DNA of 64,000 bases from Vibrio nigripulchritudo ATCC 27043 (GTDB taxonomy: Bacteria > Pseudomonadota > Gammaproteobacteria > Enterobacterales > Vibrionaceae): NCBI RefSeq assembly GCF_000222685.1, contig NZ_AFWJ01000001.1, forward strand, positions 162,864 through 226,863, in the 5' to 3' direction. Shown piece after piece: positions 25,325 to 35,522 of this stretch. The position numbers and the translations under genes were made by a program. Position 1 is the first letter of the stretch, and every line of letters starts with the position of its first letter. The notes beneath the pieces were generated by a model that was given only the letters and a program-made list of their open reading frames with translations, made no database searches and was not told the DNA's origin.

Positions 25325-26884
25325 GTGAGTAAAAAGCTGCTCAAGTCTGGCTTGATCGTCAGTATGATGACTTTTATTTCCAGAATACTGGGATTGGTAA
25401 GGGATGTGGTCGTAGCCAATTTGATGGGAGCAGGAGCCAGCGCAGATGTCTTCTTCTTTGCAAATAAGATCCCCAATTTTTTACGTCGACTTTTTGCAGA
25501 AGGTGCTTTTTCTCAGGCGTTTGTGCCTGTTTTGACGGAATATCATGCCAGCGGCGATAAAGACAAAACCCGAGAACTGATCGCCAGAGCGTCCGGTACT
25601 CTCGGGGTAATCGTTACTCTGGTGACATTTATTGGAGTATTGGGTTCTGGTGTGATTACTGCTCTGTTCGGATTCGGCTGGTTTCTGGACTGGCTGAACG
25701 GAGGACCTTCTTCCGATAAATTCGAACTTGCCAGCTTCCTACTAAAAATCACTTTCCCCTATTTGTGGTTCATCACTTTTGTGGCTCTTTCGGGTGCAAT
25801 ACTGAACACCATCGGAAAGTTTGCGGTGTCTTCTTTTACGCCTGTTTTCCTTAACATCATGATCATTGGCTCCGCTGTGTTTATCTCTCCGAGGCTGGAG
25901 CAACCTGAAGTGGGTTTAGCCATAGGCGTATTCCTAGGCGGTTTGGTGCAGTTTCTCTTTCAAATCCCATTCCTAATAAAAGAGGGAATGTTAGTTAAGC
26001 CGAAATGGGGATGGCGCGATCCTGGGGTCGTGAAAATCCGCACTCTGATGATTCCCGCACTTTTTGGAGTGTCTGTCAGCCAGATAAACTTACTGTTTGA
26101 TACTTTCATTGCCAGTTTTCTTGCCACAGGCTCCATCAGTTGGCTCTACTATTCTGACCGGTTGCTCGAGTTCCCACTGGGTTTGTTTGGGATTGCTATT
26201 GCAACAGTGATATTGCCCGCTCTTTCCCGAAAGCATGTGGATGCGCAGAGTGATGGGTTTGCTCATACCATGGACTGGGGCGTTCGAATGGTGCTCTTGC
26301 TTGGTGTGCCCGCTATGTTGGGGTTGATCGTATTATCGAAGCCGATGTTGATGGTACTTTTCATGCGAGGTGAGTTCACCCCTCAAGATGTAGAGTTTGC
26401 GTCAATGTCGTTGATTGCCTACGCCTCAGGCTTATTGAATTTTATGTTGATTAAGGTATTGGCTCCCGGATATTACTCCCGTCAGGACACCAAAACACCC
26501 GTCAAATACGGCATCATAGCCATGGTATCGAACATGGTATTTAACGCGATTTTCGCGTGGTTTTACGGCTATGTCGGCTTGGCTATCGCCACAGCGCTTT
26601 CCGCTCTAGTTAATATGGGGCTTTTGTATCGTGGGTTGCACCGTCAAAAGGTATACCGTATCACTAAAGAAACCATTCTGTTCTCTTTGAAACTTATCCT
26701 TGCTGGTGGTGCTATGGTCGCGGCGGTGCTGTGGTTAAATCCATCAATGGACACGTGGTTGACCTGGAGCTTTGGTTACCGTTGTCTGCAGCTCGCTATG
26801 ATGATAGGTGCCGGAGCGTTGGTTTATCTGATTTCGGTCGTGGTGTTAGGTGTAAGAATTCGCCACTTAAAAGCCTTATCTTAA
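25325..26884 (+). CDS. murJ: Lipid II flippase MurJ (MviN)
   Basis: MurJ flips the peptidoglycan precursor lipid II across the inner membrane. The 519-residue protein has about fourteen membrane segments, with the family start GLIVSMMTFISRILGLVRDVVVA and RRLFAEGAFSQAFVP, whose arginines line the central cavity. Length matches E. coli (511). The start is a GTG at 25325 with GGGGAC upstream. ribF follows after 118 bp that contain a TATAAT-like box, so ribF probably has its own promoter. Confidence 0.95.
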   Translation: MSKKLLKSGLIVSMMTFISRILGLVRDVVVANLMGAGASADVFFFANKIPNFLRRLFAEGAFSQAFVPVLTEYHASGDKDKTRELIARASGTLGVIVTLVTFIGVLGSGVITALFGFGWFLDWLNGGPSSDKFELASFLLKITFPYLWFITFVALSGAILNTIGKFAVSSFTPVFLNIMIIGSAVFISPRLEQPEVGLAIGVFLGGLVQFLFQIPFLIKEGMLVKPKWGWRDPGVVKIRTLMIPALFGVSVSQINLLFDTFIASFLATGSISWLYYSDRLLEFPLGLFGIAIATVILPALSRKHVDAQSDGFAHTMDWGVRMVLLLGVPAMLGLIVLSKPMLMVLFMRGEFTPQDVEFASMSLIAYASGLLNFMLIKVLAPGYYSRQDTKTPVKYGIIAMVSNMVFNAIFAWFYGYVGLAIATALSALVNMGLLYRGLHRQKVYRITKETILFSLKLILAGGAMVAAVLWLNPSMDTWLTWSFGYRCLQLAMMIGAGALVYLISVVVLGVRIRHLKALS

Positions 26885-27002
26885 TGAGTAGATTATTTTA
26901 GGAGCGAAACTCGCATCTTATTGCTATTTGGGTATATAATCCGTCGGTTTCGTGCACAATAAATTAAAAGAACAACGGCAGTGAGCCTAAGCTAGAGATT
27001 TC

Positions 27003-27938
27003 ATGGAGTTAATCCGAGGTATACACAATATTCAGCCCCGACATAAAGGGTGCGTTTTGACCATTGGTAATTTTGATGGTGTCCATTTGGGGCATCAGCA
27101 AGTGCTGAAGCAGGTATCTGAGCAAGCTCGTAAGATGGGATTGCCTACCATGGTCATGACATTTGAACCTCAACCTATGGAATTCTTTGCCAGGCATAAA
27201 GCGCCGGCAAGGCTGACTCGCTTGCGTGATAAAGTCGTTCAGCTAAAAAAATTAAACATCGAACGACTAATCTGTGTGAATTTTAATGCTGGCTTTTCAA
27301 GCCTGACCGCTGAAAGCTTTGTTAAAGATCTTCTGGTTGAAAAACTGAACGTAAAGTTCCTTGTTGTAGGCGACGATTTTAGCTTTGGAAAAAATCGTAC
27401 TGGCAATTTTGAGATGCTGGAAAAAGCAGGAAAAGAGTTCGGTTTTGATGTTGTTAGCACTCAAAGCTTCAAAATGAACAAACTTCGTGTCAGCAGCACC
27501 GCAATTCGCGAAGCTCTGGCGAACGATGATTTTTCCAGTGCAGAAGAGATGCTCGGTCGACCATATAGCATTAATGGTCGGGTATCACACGGGAGAAAAC
27601 TTGGTCGAACCATTGGGTTCCCAACGGCGAATATCCCGCTAAAACGTTGTGTATCACCTGTATCTGGTGTGTACGTTGTTGAAGTCCATGGCATTGACGG
27701 CAAAGCATATGGAGGCGTGGCAAATATCGGTCAGCGCCCTACGGTCAATGGTGTGAGACAACAACTGGAAGTGCATTTGTTTGATTTCAACTCAAACTTG
27801 TACGGTAAACAACTGGAAGTATCATTGCTTCATAAACTGAGAGACGAGAAAAAGTTCGACTCTCTTGATGCGCTAACAGCGCAAATTGAATTGGATGCTG
27901 AGGCAGCAAGGGTGTGGCTGCGTCAGCTTAATGGTTAA
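27003..27938 (+). CDS. ribF: Bifunctional riboflavin kinase / FAD synthetase RibF
   Basis: RibF phosphorylates riboflavin to FMN and adenylylates FMN to FAD. The 311-residue protein has the nucleotidyltransferase domain first (TIGNFDGVHLGHQQ near residue 20, VVGDDFSFGKNR, STAIR) and the riboflavin kinase domain last (GRTIGFPTANIP near residue 200, and GVANIGQRPTV). Length equals E. coli's (313). No FMN riboswitch is visible upstream. It leads the conserved ribF-ileS-lspA-fkpB-ispH run; ileS starts 64 bases later. Confidence 0.95.
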   Translation: MELIRGIHNIQPRHKGCVLTIGNFDGVHLGHQQVLKQVSEQARKMGLPTMVMTFEPQPMEFFARHKAPARLTRLRDKVVQLKKLNIERLICVNFNAGFSSLTAESFVKDLLVEKLNVKFLVVGDDFSFGKNRTGNFEMLEKAGKEFGFDVVSTQSFKMNKLRVSSTAIREALANDDFSSAEEMLGRPYSINGRVSHGRKLGRTIGFPTANIPLKRCVSPVSGVYVVEVHGIDGKAYGGVANIGQRPTVNGVRQQLEVHLFDFNSNLYGKQLEVSLLHKLRDEKKFDSLDALTAQIELDAEAARVWLRQLNG

Positions 27939-28002
27939 GTGGTTTAGTCCACCACTTAGCATAATGTCTAACTTTCGCCCAACATAACGGAATTAAGAAT
28001 CG

Positions 28003-30846
28003 ATGAGTGAGTATAAAGATACCCTGAACTTACCTGAAACAGGGTTTCCGATGCGCGGCAATCTGGCTAATCGCGAGCCAGAAATGCTTAAGCGTTGGTA
28101 CAAAGAAGATCTATACGGAGAAATCCGTAAAGCCAAAAAAGGCAAGAAGTCATTTGTTTTGCACGATGGTCCTCCATATGCGAATGGTGATATTCATATT
28201 GGTCACGCACTGAACAAGATTCTTAAAGACATTATTATTAAATCCAAAACACTTTCAGGTTTTGACGCACCTTACATTCCTGGCTGGGACTGCCACGGTC
28301 TACCTATTGAATTGATGGTAGAGAAAAAGGTTGGTAAGCCAGGTCAAAAAGTTACAGCGGCTGAGTTCCGTGATAAATGTCGCCAATACGCACAAGGCCA
28401 GGTTGAAGGTCAGAAAGAGAGCTTCAAACGCCTTGGTATTCTTGGTGAGTGGGACAAACCTTACCGCACAATGGACTTCGCAACTGAAGCCAACATCATC
28501 CGTGCGCTAGGTAAGATTGCTGATCAGGGTCACCTGCTGAAAGGCTTCAAGCCAGTTCACTGGTGTACAGATTGTGGAAGCGCATTGGCTGAAGCTGAAG
28601 TGGAATACAAAGATAAAGTATCTCCTTCAATCGATGTACGATTCAAAGCTGCTGACGAAGCCGCGCTACTGTCTAAGTTCAACCTGACCGAAGGTCATGA
28701 AGGGCAGGGCGATATCTCCATCGTTATCTGGACAACTACACCGTGGACGCTGCCTGCGAACCGTGCTGTATGTTTGCGTGACGATCTTGAGTATGTGCTA
28801 ATCCAAACAGAAGGCGATGACTCATCTGAAAACAAGGCTGAGCGTATCATCGTGGCTTCTGAGCTGGCGAAAGACGTCATGGATCGTGCTGGCATTGAAA
28901 ACTTCCACAACCTTGGTTTCGCGAAAGGTGCGGATCTGGAGCTGACTCAGTTCAACCACCCGTTCTACGATTTCTCTGTTCCAGCTATCCTTGGTGATCA
29001 CGTCACAACAGAATCCGGTACTGGTGTGGTTCACACAGCGCCAGGTCACGGTCAGGAAGACTTTGCAGTTGGTCAGAAATACGGCTTGGAAGTTGCGAAC
29101 CCAGTAGGTTCTAACGGTGTGTATTTGCCAGATACGGAACTGTTCGCTGGTCAACATGTATTTAAAGCTAACGATGCTGTGGTTGAAGTGCTGAGAGAAA
29201 GAGGCGCATTGCTGCATCACCACGCTTACGAACACAGCTATCCGCATTGCTGGCGTCACAAGACCCCAATCATCTTCCGTGCGACACCACAGTGGTTTGT
29301 GTCGATGGATCAGGCGGGCCTGCGTGCCAAAGCACTGGAAGCCATCAAAGGCGTTCAGTGGATGCCAGAGTGGGGTCAAAGCCGTATTGAAGGGATGATT
29401 GAAGGTCGTCCTGAGTGGTGTATCTCACGTCAGCGTACTTGGGGCGTGCCAATTGCTCTGTTCGTTCATAAAGAAACCGCTGAATTGCACCCTAATTCTC
29501 TAGAGTTGATCGAAAAGGTTGCTCAGCTTGTTGAGCAGAAAGGCATTCAGGCATGGTGGGACGTAGATTCTGCTGAGCTTCTGGGTGAAGAAGCAGACAA
29601 ATACGAGAAAGTACTGGATACCCTAGACGTTTGGTTCGATTCTGGTGTTACTCACTTCTCTGTGGTTGATTCTCGTGAAGAATACAACGGCAACAGCGCT
29701 GACTTGTATCTGGAAGGTTCTGACCAACACCGTGGTTGGTTCCAGTCATCGCTAATTTCATCCATTGCGATGAAAGGTGAAGCGCCATACAAACAAGTTC
29801 TGACGCATGGCTTTGTAGTAGACGGTCACGGTCGCAAGATGTCTAAGTCCATCGGTAACGTTGTCGCGCCGAAAGACGTGACCAACAAACTTGGTGCAGA
29901 TATCCTGCGTCTATGGGTGGCTTCTACGGATTACACTGGCGAAGTTGCGGTATCTGATGAAATCCTTAAGCGAAGTGCAGACGCATACCGCCGTATTCGT
30001 AATACCTCTCGCTTCTTCCTGGCAAACCTGAGCGGTTTCAATCCAGAAACAGATATTGTGCCGGCAGATGAAATGGTGGCATTGGATCGCTGGGCTGTAG
30101 GTCGCGCACTTGCTGCACAGGAAGAAATCATTAAAGCGTACGACGAGTACAACACGCATGCGGTTATGCAGCGTCTGATGCAGTTTTGCTCCATCGAGAT
30201 GGGTTCTTTCTACCTGGACATCATCAAAGATCGTCAGTACACCGCGAAACGTGGCGGACACGCACAACGCAGCTGTCAAACGGCGTTGTACTACATCGTA
30301 GAAGCTCTGGTTCGCTGGATGGCACCTATTATGTCGTTCACAGCGGATGAAATCTGGAACCAGATGCCAGGCGAACGTGGTAAGTTTGTATTTGCTGACG
30401 AGTGGTTCGATGGTCTGTTTGGTCTGGCTGAAGGTGAAGAGCTAAGCAACGAATTCTGGACTGAAATCCAACAAATTCGTGATGCTGTGAACAAGCAACT
30501 GGAATCTGCTCGTAATGAGAAAGTGATTGGTGGTGCGCTTCAGGCAGAGGTAACACTTTACGCCGAAGATGCATTGGCTGCCAAAATGAACAAATTGGAA
30601 GATGAACTGCGTTTCGTACTTCTGATCTCTAAGGCAACGGTTCGAGCGCTGGCAGACAAACCTGAATCTGCTCAGGCAACCGACGTTGAAGGGTTGTTTG
30701 TGGAAGTGAAAGCTTCTGAAGACCCGAAATGTGATCGTTGCTGGCACCATTCCCCTGACGTAGGCACAATTAAAGGTCACGAGAAGATTTGCGGTCGCTG
30801 TGTGTCAAACGTTGATGGTGACGGTGAAGTTCGTAAGTTCGCTTAA
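28003..30846 (+). CDS. ileS: Isoleucyl-tRNA synthetase IleS
   Basis: IleS charges tRNA(Ile) and edits valine. The 947-residue class I enzyme has the HIGH motif in [16 protein letters not shown] (near residue 58), the CP1 editing domain with [13 protein letters not shown], the KMSKS motif in [13 protein letters not shown] (near residue 605), and a C-terminal zinc site CDRCW...CGRC. All functional motifs are intact and length fits the bacterial type (938 in E. coli). No T-box is expected or seen. lspA starts 14 bases downstream. Confidence 0.97.
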   Translation: MSEYKDTLNLPETGFPMRGNLANREPEMLKRWYKEDLYGEIRKAKKGKKSFVLHDGPPYANGDIHIGHALNKILKDIIIKSKTLSGFDAPYIPGWDCHGLPIELMVEKKVGKPGQKVTAAEFRDKCRQYAQGQVEGQKESFKRLGILGEWDKPYRTMDFATEANIIRALGKIADQGHLLKGFKPVHWCTDCGSALAEAEVEYKDKVSPSIDVRFKAADEAALLSKFNLTEGHEGQGDISIVIWTTTPWTLPANRAVCLRDDLEYVLIQTEGDDSSENKAERIIVASELAKDVMDRAGIENFHNLGFAKGADLELTQFNHPFYDFSVPAILGDHVTTESGTGVVHTAPGHGQEDFAVGQKYGLEVANPVGSNGVYLPDTELFAGQHVFKANDAVVEVLRERGALLHHHAYEHSYPHCWRHKTPIIFRATPQWFVSMDQAGLRAKALEAIKGVQWMPEWGQSRIEGMIEGRPEWCISRQRTWGVPIALFVHKETAELHPNSLELIEKVAQLVEQKGIQAWWDVDSAELLGEEADKYEKVLDTLDVWFDSGVTHFSVVDSREEYNGNSADLYLEGSDQHRGWFQSSLISSIAMKGEAPYKQVLTHGFVVDGHGRKMSKSIGNVVAPKDVTNKLGADILRLWVASTDYTGEVAVSDEILKRSADAYRRIRNTSRFFLANLSGFNPETDIVPADEMVALDRWAVGRALAAQEEIIKAYDEYNTHAVMQRLMQFCSIEMGSFYLDIIKDRQYTAKRGGHAQRSCQTALYYIVEALVRWMAPIMSFTADEIWNQMPGERGKFVFADEWFDGLFGLAEGEELSNEFWTEIQQIRDAVNKQLESARNEKVIGGALQAEVTLYAEDALAAKMNKLEDELRFVLLISKATVRALADKPESAQATDVEGLFVEVKASEDPKCDRCWHHSPDVGTIKGHEKICGRCVSNVDGDGEVRKFA

Positions 30847-30860
30847 TAATTGGATTTAAT

Positions 30861-31376
30861 ATGAGTGAACAAGCGGTATCGCTAAAACAATCAGGAGTCC
30901 GCTGGCTTTGGCTGGCGGTGCTCGTCTTTATTGCGGACATCGGCATCAAGTTCGTGGTGATGGAAAACATGGGGTACGGTTGGGCAAATCGCATTGAGAT
31001 ATTGCCATTCTTTAACCTGCTGTATGTTCACAACTACGGAGCGGCATTTAGTTTTCTAAGTGATCAAGCTGGCTGGCAACGCTGGTTTTTCACCGCAATT
31101 GCGTTTGTTGTTTCAGGTGTGTTAATACACTGGATGAGCAAACTGCCAAGTTCAGAAAAGTGGAATAACATCGCTTATGCCATGATCATTGGTGGAGCAT
31201 TAGGGAATGTTTTTGATCGCCTTGTACATGGCTATGTGGTCGATTATCTAGACTTTTTCTGGGGTGACTACCACTGGCCAGCATTCAATCTTGCTGACTC
31301 TGGAATAGTACTTGGTGCAGCAATGATAATCCTTGATGGATTCCGTAAAAAGCCAGAAGAACCTGCTCAGTCATGA
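30861..31376 (+). CDS. lspA: Lipoprotein signal peptidase LspA
   Basis: LspA is the inner-membrane aspartic protease that removes the signal peptide after Lgt has lipidated a prolipoprotein. The 171-residue protein has four membrane segments and the catalytic aspartates in [11 protein letters not shown] and FNLADSGIV. It directly follows ileS, the very common ileS-lspA pair, and is followed by a terminator, after which fkpB has its own start region. Confidence 0.96.
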   Translation: MSEQAVSLKQSGVRWLWLAVLVFIADIGIKFVVMENMGYGWANRIEILPFFNLLYVHNYGAAFSFLSDQAGWQRWFFTAIAFVVSGVLIHWMSKLPSSEKWNNIAYAMIIGGALGNVFDRLVHGYVVDYLDFFWGDYHWPAFNLADSGIVLGAAMIILDGFRKKPEEPAQS

Positions 31377-31397
31377 TGGCTTAAATCGAATAACCCT

Positions 31398-31430
31398 AAG
31401 CGCTGTCCGTTGATTCGGACGGCGCTTTTT
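31398..31430 (+). terminator. Intrinsic terminator after lspA
   Basis: A 12-bp stem AAGCGCTGTCCG / CGGACGGCGCTT (one G-T wobble) with a TTGATT loop precedes TTTT. Confidence 0.85.
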
Positions 31431-31543
31431 AATATAAAGGCTAAAAAATTGGACCGTGCGCTATTTTTTTAAGTAATGCACCCAGCACCATTGCAGTCCG
31501 TATTAAAGCCAAAGCCCAATAACACAATTAAGGACAACCCTCT

Positions 31544-31975
31544 GTGACAACAATTACTAATGATTCGGCTGTAACGCTCCATTTTACCATTAAGTTGAAC
31601 GACGGCTCTGTGGCCGACAGCACCCACAGCATGGGCAAGCCAGCTAAGTTTGCCATGGGTGATGGAAGCCTGAGTGAAAATTTTGAGAAAGCACTACTGG
31701 GCTTGGTAGAGGGCGAAAACAAAAGCATTGAGCTGGCGGCAGACGATGCGTTTGGTCAGCCAAATCCAGATAATATTCACCATATGGACAGAGCCCGATT
31801 TATCGGCGAAGAGAAAGTCGAAGTGGGCACCATCATGGCGTTTTCCGGAAAAGATGGCATGGAAATCCCAGGTATTATCACTGATATTTCAGGGGATTCG
31901 GTAACCGTCGATTTTAACCATCCTCTTGCAGGGCAAGATGTGATTTTCGAAGTCGAAATCTTAGGTGTGGAATAA
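31544..31975 (+). CDS. fkpB: FKBP-type peptidyl-prolyl isomerase FkpB (SlpA)
   Basis: FkpB is a SlyD-like prolyl isomerase and chaperone. The 143-residue protein has the split FKBP fold: an N-terminal beta part (TLHFTIKLNDGSVADST), an inserted flap domain (about 70-120, with FGQPNPDNIHHMDR), and the C-terminal VDFNHPLAGQDVIFEVEI. The C-terminal metal-binding His/Cys tail of SlyD is absent, which separates it from SlyD. The start is a GTG at 31544. ispH follows after 91 bp, as in E. coli. Confidence 0.93.
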   Translation: MTTITNDSAVTLHFTIKLNDGSVADSTHSMGKPAKFAMGDGSLSENFEKALLGLVEGENKSIELAADDAFGQPNPDNIHHMDRARFIGEEKVEVGTIMAFSGKDGMEIPGIITDISGDSVTVDFNHPLAGQDVIFEVEILGVE

Positions 31976-32066
31976 GCGGTAACAAATCCCTCTATCCCTC
32001 GACTGCTGTTTGCTTGAGCAGCAATAGGGATGACGGTAAACTACGCGCCATAAAAACGATAGTACT

Positions 32067-33020
32067 ATGAGCAATGAAATGAAAATACTGTTAGCAAACC
32101 CTCGCGGCTTTTGTGCCGGGGTTGACCGCGCCATCAGCATCGTTGAAAGGGCGCTGGAAATGTATCAACCACCAATCTATGTGCGCCATGAAGTTGTGCA
32201 CAACCGCTTTGTGGTTGAGGGTTTGAAGCAACGTGGTGCTATCTTTGTTGAAGAGCTGCATGAAGTGCCAGACGATAACATTGTGATTTTCTCTGCTCAT
32301 GGCGTATCGCAAGCAGTAAGAAAAGAAGCCAAACGCCGCAAGTTAACGGTGTTTGATGCGACTTGCCCATTGGTAACAAAAGTGCATATGGAAGTGGCAC
32401 GTGCCAGCCGACGCAATATGGAAGTGGTGCTGATTGGTCATGCAGGTCACCCTGAAGTTGAAGGCACCATGGGGCAGTATGACAGTGACACTGGTGGCAT
32501 GTATCTGGTGGAAACCCCAGAGGATGTTGAAAAGCTGGTAGTGAAAGACCCAACCAACTTCCACTATGTAAGCCAGACGACGCTGTCTGTAGATGAAACG
32601 GCAGACGTTATTGAAGAACTGCGTCGTGTTTTCCCAGAAATCCAGGGACCTCGTAAAGACGACATTTGCTATGCCACGCAAAACCGTCAGGATGCAGTGC
32701 GCATTCTGGCTACTCAGGTTGATGTGCTAGTGGTCGTCGGTTCAAAAAATTCCTCGAACTCTACTCGCCTGAAAGAGCTGGCTGAAAAGCTGGGCACGCC
32801 GGGTCACCTGATTGACTGCCCAGAGGCAATTGAAGAACATTGGTTTGATAATGCTTCACTCGTTGGGGTAACCGCAGGAGCATCCGCGCCAGAAGAGTTG
32901 GTAAACCAAATTCTTGATCGCATTAAAGAACTTGGTGCGAACGATGTGGAAGAAGTTCTTGGACGCGAAGAGAACATGTTTTTCGAAGTGCCGCGCGAGT
33001 TACAGGTACGAGAAGTCTGA
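32067..33020 (+). CDS. ispH: 4-hydroxy-3-methylbut-2-enyl diphosphate reductase IspH (LytB)
   Basis: IspH performs the last step of the MEP isoprenoid pathway, making IPP and DMAPP, with a 4Fe-4S cluster. The three cluster cysteines are visible in [22 protein letters not shown] and [10 protein letters not shown], together with the substrate-binding [10 protein letters not shown] and SNSSN-like [10 protein letters not shown]. Length (317) equals E. coli's (316). It ends the ribF-to-ispH block and is followed by a terminator. Confidence 0.96.
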   Translation: MSNEMKILLANPRGFCAGVDRAISIVERALEMYQPPIYVRHEVVHNRFVVEGLKQRGAIFVEELHEVPDDNIVIFSAHGVSQAVRKEAKRRKLTVFDATCPLVTKVHMEVARASRRNMEVVLIGHAGHPEVEGTMGQYDSDTGGMYLVETPEDVEKLVVKDPTNFHYVSQTTLSVDETADVIEELRRVFPEIQGPRKDDICYATQNRQDAVRILATQVDVLVVVGSKNSSNSTRLKELAEKLGTPGHLIDCPEAIEEHWFDNASLVGVTAGASAPEELVNQILDRIKELGANDVEEVLGREENMFFEVPRELQVREV

Positions 33021-33043
33021 AAAATCACGACTAAATCAACAAA

Positions 33044-33072
33044 TAAAGCCCCGAAACCTTCGGGGCTTTACT
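33044..33072 (+). terminator. Intrinsic terminator after ispH
   Basis: A perfect 10-bp stem TAAAGCCCCG / CGGGGCTTTA with an AAACCTT loop; the downstream tail is only moderately T-rich (ACTATTTTT). Confidence 0.8.
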
Positions 33073-33161
33073 ATTTTTAAAGTAGAGTAATAGGAATGAT
33101 CTTGATAACAAGCATGTTGCACCGATCATCAAACTAATAAAACAGGGAGGTTGGAAACGGA

Positions 33162-35474
33162 ATGCAGTTCAATTCGTGGTTTTCCGCTAACAGCTCGATC
33201 AAAAGAAAGCTCTGGCTAATCACTGTTTTTATACTGGCGGTGGTGTCAGTTTTTACATGGATATCCATTTCCTCACTCAGTGCCTATCAACAGGCAAATA
33301 CGGAATATCGTGAAGAAGTCTCTTCGCGCATCAACTTGCTTCAGCAGCTTCGGTATCAGTTAGGATATGACGGGGCGATTCATCAATTCAAAAACTACGT
33401 ACTTCGTGGAAAAAACAAAGATCGCGATGCCTCTTTAGAACGCTTTAAACAAGCAAAATTGGTCATTGCTGAATACAAAACACTGAACCTAACTATTTCT
33501 GAAAAGCACGCTCTTGAAGCAGTCAATCGCGTCATCACTGAATACCAAAGTAAACTCTTCCAATTACCCGTGGAATATCATCAAAGTCTGACCATAGATC
33601 AAATCGATGATCAGGCTAGAGTCGATGATGAACCCGCGATTCATGCGCTCAATAATCTGGAACATACCGCTAAGGATCGCGAAGCGGAACAACTGACTAA
33701 GGTAAATGCGCTGTTTTCTGAAATGCGATGGAAAGTTGTGATAGCGACTATCGTGATTTTTTTGGTTTCCATTGTATGTATGACCTGGCTCTACCGAACC
33801 CTGACCCGCCGATTAAAACAGTTTGCTCAATACAGTGAAAAGCTACAAAAGAGTGTCTACCACCATGAGCCCGCTCAAAACGAAACGCTTTCCTGGGAAG
33901 GAGATGAACTGAATGAGATCGCAGGTAACCTTGAAAAAATCATTGAGCTTTTAAGGTGCGAAAAAGATCGGGCTGAACAGTCGAGCAGATCAAAAACAGA
34001 ATTTCTTGCGGTGGTGTCCCATGAAATCCGAACACCCATGAACGGTGTATTGGGAATTGCGCAGTTACTGCAAAAAACGGACTTGAGTGACAGTCAGCGA
34101 AGTCATCTGCAAAACCTCCATGAATCGGGTGAGCACATGATGACGCTGCTTAACGAGATCCTGGATTTTTCCAAGATAGAGCAGGGGAAATTCGAACTCG
34201 ATAATCATCCTTTTGCCTTTACTCATCTCATGGGTTCGGTCAGTAGTATCTACCAGTCGTTAGCGGAAGAAAAAGGTGTCGATCTCTACATTGATAACAA
34301 AGTTGCTCCAGACCGCTGGGTGAACTCCGACAAAGCGCGTGTTCGTCAGGTGATGTTTAACTTGTTGAACAATGCCATCAAGTTTACCGAAAAAGGCTTT
34401 ATAGAACTGAACGTTGAGGAGCAAATTGAAGGTGAAAAAACGGTTCTGACGGTCTCTATCAAAGATACCGGAATCGGTATGAGCGAAGAGACACTCAAAC
34501 GCTTATTCAATCCGTTTGAACAGGCTGACAGTTCTACCACGCGAAAATACGGCGGCACAGGGCTTGGGTTGTCTATTGTTTTTCGTCTTGTGAAGCAAAT
34601 GGGTGGAGACATCAAAGTAGCCAGCGAGCTCGAAATGGGGAGCTGTTTTACCGTTACCATGCCACTGGCACTTGCAGAGCCTCAACTAGCGGTTGTGCAA
34701 GACACCCGACCACTCAATTACAACGGACTTACAGCGCTGATTGTTGAAGATAATCGACTTAATGCCATGGTGCTCCAGTCTATGCTCAAGCAATGCGGGT
34801 TTGTAACCGAGTGCATTGAGAATGGCGAACTGGCTTATGAGCTGACAAAAACCAAGACCTTCAATCTGATACTGATGGACAACCACATGCCAGTGAAAGA
34901 TGGCATTGAGGCAACGTACCTGATTCGTCAGGACTCACTCAATAAGAACACGTTGATTCTTGGCTGCACCGCTGATTTGTTTAAAGAGACTCGAGACAAG
35001 ATGAAACAGGCAGGGGTCGATAATCTGATTGCCAAACCTGTGGTGGAGCGGGAGTTGCACGAGACGTTAAGCAGTTACGCGGAAAAGCTGTTCCCGAATG
35101 GGATTATCTACAAGCAAACTGAAAGCGCTAACACACACGCAGACACCGATACCGTAGACATCAATCTCATTATGCGCAAAAACGCTGTCGCTTACGACGT
35201 GATGCCAGTGTTTATTAACAATGTGATTGAAGAGGCGTTATCAGCGGTGACGGATCTGAATACAGCGCAACAAAATCAGGATTTGGAAAACATAACAGCA
35301 AGTGCGAAGGTACTCAGTAGTCTGTTCGAGAAAGTTGCCTTGTCTGGCATGGTAGTGCTGGCGGATCTGGTGGCTAAGCAGAAAAAAATGGATGACCAAC
35401 AGATTAATCAACTGTTCGAGCTTACCCATCAGTGGCTTGATGAGTTATGTCTTATTGCGGAAGAATGTGGATGA
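33162..35474 (+). CDS. Hybrid sensor histidine kinase with receiver and degenerate HPt-like tail
   Basis: A 770-residue inner-membrane two-component sensor. Membrane segments at about 17-38 and 191-213 enclose a helical periplasmic domain of about 150 residues. The cytosolic part has a HisKA domain with phosphoacceptor His287 in VVSHEIRTPMNG, an ATPase domain with N-box NLLNNAIKFTEKG, DTGIGMS and GGTGLGLSIV, and a receiver with Asp573 in LILMDNHMPVKDG. The last hundred residues are helical and sit where an HPt domain would be, but no AHxLKG histidine is seen. The signal and output partner are unknown; no response regulator is adjacent. It is a single-gene unit ending in a terminator. Confidence 0.85.
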   Translation: MQFNSWFSANSSIKRKLWLITVFILAVVSVFTWISISSLSAYQQANTEYREEVSSRINLLQQLRYQLGYDGAIHQFKNYVLRGKNKDRDASLERFKQAKLVIAEYKTLNLTISEKHALEAVNRVITEYQSKLFQLPVEYHQSLTIDQIDDQARVDDEPAIHALNNLEHTAKDREAEQLTKVNALFSEMRWKVVIATIVIFLVSIVCMTWLYRTLTRRLKQFAQYSEKLQKSVYHHEPAQNETLSWEGDELNEIAGNLEKIIELLRCEKDRAEQSSRSKTEFLAVVSHEIRTPMNGVLGIAQLLQKTDLSDSQRSHLQNLHESGEHMMTLLNEILDFSKIEQGKFELDNHPFAFTHLMGSVSSIYQSLAEEKGVDLYIDNKVAPDRWVNSDKARVRQVMFNLLNNAIKFTEKGFIELNVEEQIEGEKTVLTVSIKDTGIGMSEETLKRLFNPFEQADSSTTRKYGGTGLGLSIVFRLVKQMGGDIKVASELEMGSCFTVTMPLALAEPQLAVVQDTRPLNYNGLTALIVEDNRLNAMVLQSMLKQCGFVTECIENGELAYELTKTKTFNLILMDNHMPVKDGIEATYLIRQDSLNKNTLILGCTADLFKETRDKMKQAGVDNLIAKPVVERELHETLSSYAEKLFPNGIIYKQTESANTHADTDTVDINLIMRKNAVAYDVMPVFINNVIEEALSAVTDLNTAQQNQDLENITASAKVLSSLFEKVALSGMVVLADLVAKQKKMDDQQINQLFELTHQWLDELCLIAEECG

Positions 35475-35476
35475 AA

Positions 35477-35500
35477 AAAGGGCTCTGAGAGCCCTTTTAA
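35477..35500. terminator. Terminator between the hybrid kinase gene and cstA
   Basis: A 10-bp perfect stem AAAAGGGCTC / GAGCCCTTTT with a TGA loop begins right at the kinase stop codon and can serve both convergent genes. Confidence 0.85.
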
Positions 35501-35522
35501 AATTCATGTTAGGATAAGTTTG

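Noticed and set aside
26885-27002. FMN riboswitch upstream of ribF
   Set aside because: The gap is only 118 bp and shows none of the conserved RFN elements; only a TATAAT-like promoter box is seen.
28822-29379. 185-codon frame antisense to ileS
   Set aside because: Shadow of a highly expressed gene's codon bias; no RBS and no domain.
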